Of a stretch of 64,000 nt of DNA, positions 63,095-64,000 are shown piece by piece. Below the pieces are notes generated by a model. It did not search any database. It was not told the DNA's origin and saw only the letters and a list, made by a program, of their open reading frames with translations. A program made the translations under genes and the position numbers. Source of the stretch: Dictyobacter arantiisoli (lineage in GTDB: Bacteria > Chloroflexota > Ktedonobacteria > Ktedonobacterales > Ktedonobacteraceae); the NCBI RefSeq assembly GCF_008326305.1, contig NZ_BIXY01000014.1, positions 37,759-101,758 on the forward strand, given 5' to 3'. How positions within the stretch are numbered: position 1 is the stretch's first letter; every line of letters starts with the position of its first letter.

Positions 63095-63604
63095 TAACTT
63101 TTTGACGGGAGAGCCTTCAATATAGACTGCATTTTCAAATTGTCCGCCGTTATATTCAATCACTTTCTTCGAACCAATATTGGTTTCATCGCAGGTCACC
63201 AACGCACGTGTAATCCCCAGGGCCAGCGCCTTACGCAATCCTAACTGCAAGATCTGGCGGCCATAGCCCTTGCGCCGCCAGGAAGGGCGAATTTGATAGC
63301 CGATATGACCGGCAACCTTCAAAAGAAAGGCATTCAATTCGTGGCGCACCGTCAGAGTGCCGACATAGACACCAGACTGCTCATCGCCTTCGATCAGCCA
63401 GTAAGAAGTATATGGCACATAATTGGGTGGGAGAGAGGAATGTGGAGCAAAAGCAGTTTTACGCATCTGCTCCACAAAGCTATCAAAGTTGCTCATTAGA
63501 TAATTCCGGTTGTATTGTAAAAAGACCCCTTCCTGCTGAAACTCCTGTAAAGCCTCCAGGAAGCTCTCCTTATATTGTGTCTGTGGCTCGGTTAGAAACA
63601 GCAT
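63071..63604 (-). CDS. GNAT-family N-acetyltransferase
   Basis: 177 residues from the ATG at 63604, with GAGAGGA upstream. The acetyl-CoA binding motif A is HIGYQIRPSWRRKGYGRQILQLGLRKA (R/Q-x-x-G-x-G/A as RRKGYG), followed by VTCDETNIGSKKVIEYNGG of motif B. The C-terminal strand (YIEGSPVKKLRYWIDIA) is typical of RimJ/YjbC-like members. It transfers acetyl groups to an amine of a small molecule or protein. The last codons lie in a 21-base tandem repeat. The upstream neighbour region to the window end holds no gene. Confidence 0.88.
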   Translation of the reverse strand: MLFLTEPQTQYKESFLEALQEFQQEGVFLQYNRNYLMSNFDSFVEQMRKTAFAPHSSLPPNYVPYTSYWLIEGDEQSGVYVGTLTVRHELNAFLLKVAGHIGYQIRPSWRRKGYGRQILQLGLRKALALGITRALVTCDETNIGSKKVIEYNGGQFENAVYIEGSPVKKLRYWIDIA

Positions 63605-64000
63605 CAATCTGTCCTCTCAATCAACCAATTATCACCTATTGTCGGGTGGATCAACTCAATCTTGCAATCTCCCTCCACCGTAGGAGCCACCCTTCACGGA
63701 CAAGACCGCTCAACGAACGAGGATCTCGATGGAGAAGTGTAGGTGCGTGCCAAGGCCGCAGCCGAGGTGCGCTTTCCTCGTCTCGTACCTCCATTTCGCC
63801 CCCAACGCTCTCCTGGACACTATGCCACGACCGAGGGAATCGTACGAGCAACGGCAAAGCGCACCTCGGTTGCGACCCTGTCTGTTACCCACATATTTCT
63901 ATTCAAGTGTGAGTTCAGAAGCCAGGTGAATTCCTTCTACAAGCGTTTGGATGTATAGCCAACCTTTCCAGAGGGTTTTCCAGCCTGGCTCTCCGTCTCC
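63605..64000. other. Window end, no supported gene; inverted repeat inside
   Basis: CCGAGGTGCGCTTT (about 63762-63775) and AAAGCGCACCTCGG (about 63856-63869) form a 14-base inverted repeat with an 80-base loop. CGCCCCCAACGCTCT inside the loop resembles, in reverse, GAGCGTTGGGGCG at about 54117-54129. ORFs in this stretch occur in several frames and lack family features. Confidence 0.4.

Noticed and set aside
1..64000. tRNA or rRNA genes
   Set aside because: I scanned for T-loop (GGTTCGAATCC-like) and CCA-adjacent patterns and saw none that fold properly; a covariance search would be needed to exclude them.

Overview
The window looks like a chromosomal segment of a Chloroflexota bacterium, most likely of the class Ktedonobacteria. 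This is inferred from gene content, not proven. The signs are Ser/Thr kinases with an N-terminal zinc ribbon and C-terminal TPRs, a MurT-GatD pair, a NACHT-HEAT ATPase, moderate base composition, long intergenic spaces and many hairpin-rich dispersed repeats. I saw no tRNA, rRNA, CRISPR array or phage module.

Layout. 1-8.2 kb: the 3' end of an aldehyde dehydrogenase, an oligopeptide ABC importer operon without ATPases, a phospholipase D-family enzyme and a glutamine synthetase-family enzyme with two operator-like palindromes upstream. 8.8-14.3 kb: a cell-wall group with a D,D-carboxypeptidase that has a long charged cytoplasmic tail, murT-gatD (lipid II amidation) and a phosphodiester glycosidase lipoprotein. 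14.4-17.8 kb: a complete polar amino-acid ABC importer operon. 17.9-20.4 kb: a repeat-rich zone with two MITE-like families, an orphan FlgM-like protein and a KGG stress protein. 20.4-27.6 kb: a histidine kinase, a HEAT protein, a membrane Ser/Thr kinase and a CocE/S15 hydrolase.

27.9-40.2 kb is the most unusual region and reads as a defence island. It holds a NACHT-HEAT ATPase, a large N6-adenine DNA methyltransferase with an AT-rich central segment, a PLD-nuclease/SNF2-helicase fusion overlapping it by four bases, and a small convergent helical protein. The C-terminal motif of that small protein (G-x-x-x-N-V-T-x-N-F) recurs near the N-terminus of the NACHT protein. This resembles amyloid-type NLR signalling placed around a reduced DISARM-like methylase/helicase pair.

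40.3-49.7 kb: a double-FHA protein, a nucleotidyltransferase of NadD type, aconitase, and a tandem pair of zinc-ribbon/TPR proteins, one with an intact kinase and one with a degenerate kinase N-lobe. 49.8-57.3 kb: a GT2 glycosyltransferase, a 47-residue membrane microprotein, metG with a leader terminator, a TusA-like protein, a possible 28-residue Cys-containing peptide, hflX, a MarR regulator and a DUF2000 protein. 57.5-63.6 kb: a PrsW-type protease, two tandem SRPBCC proteins with coiled-coil tails, a Gfo/Idh/MocA oxidoreductase, a nucleotidyltransferase-fold protein and a GNAT acetyltransferase.

Coordinates of CDS ends are firm. Positions of short sites were counted by eye and may be off by a base or two.
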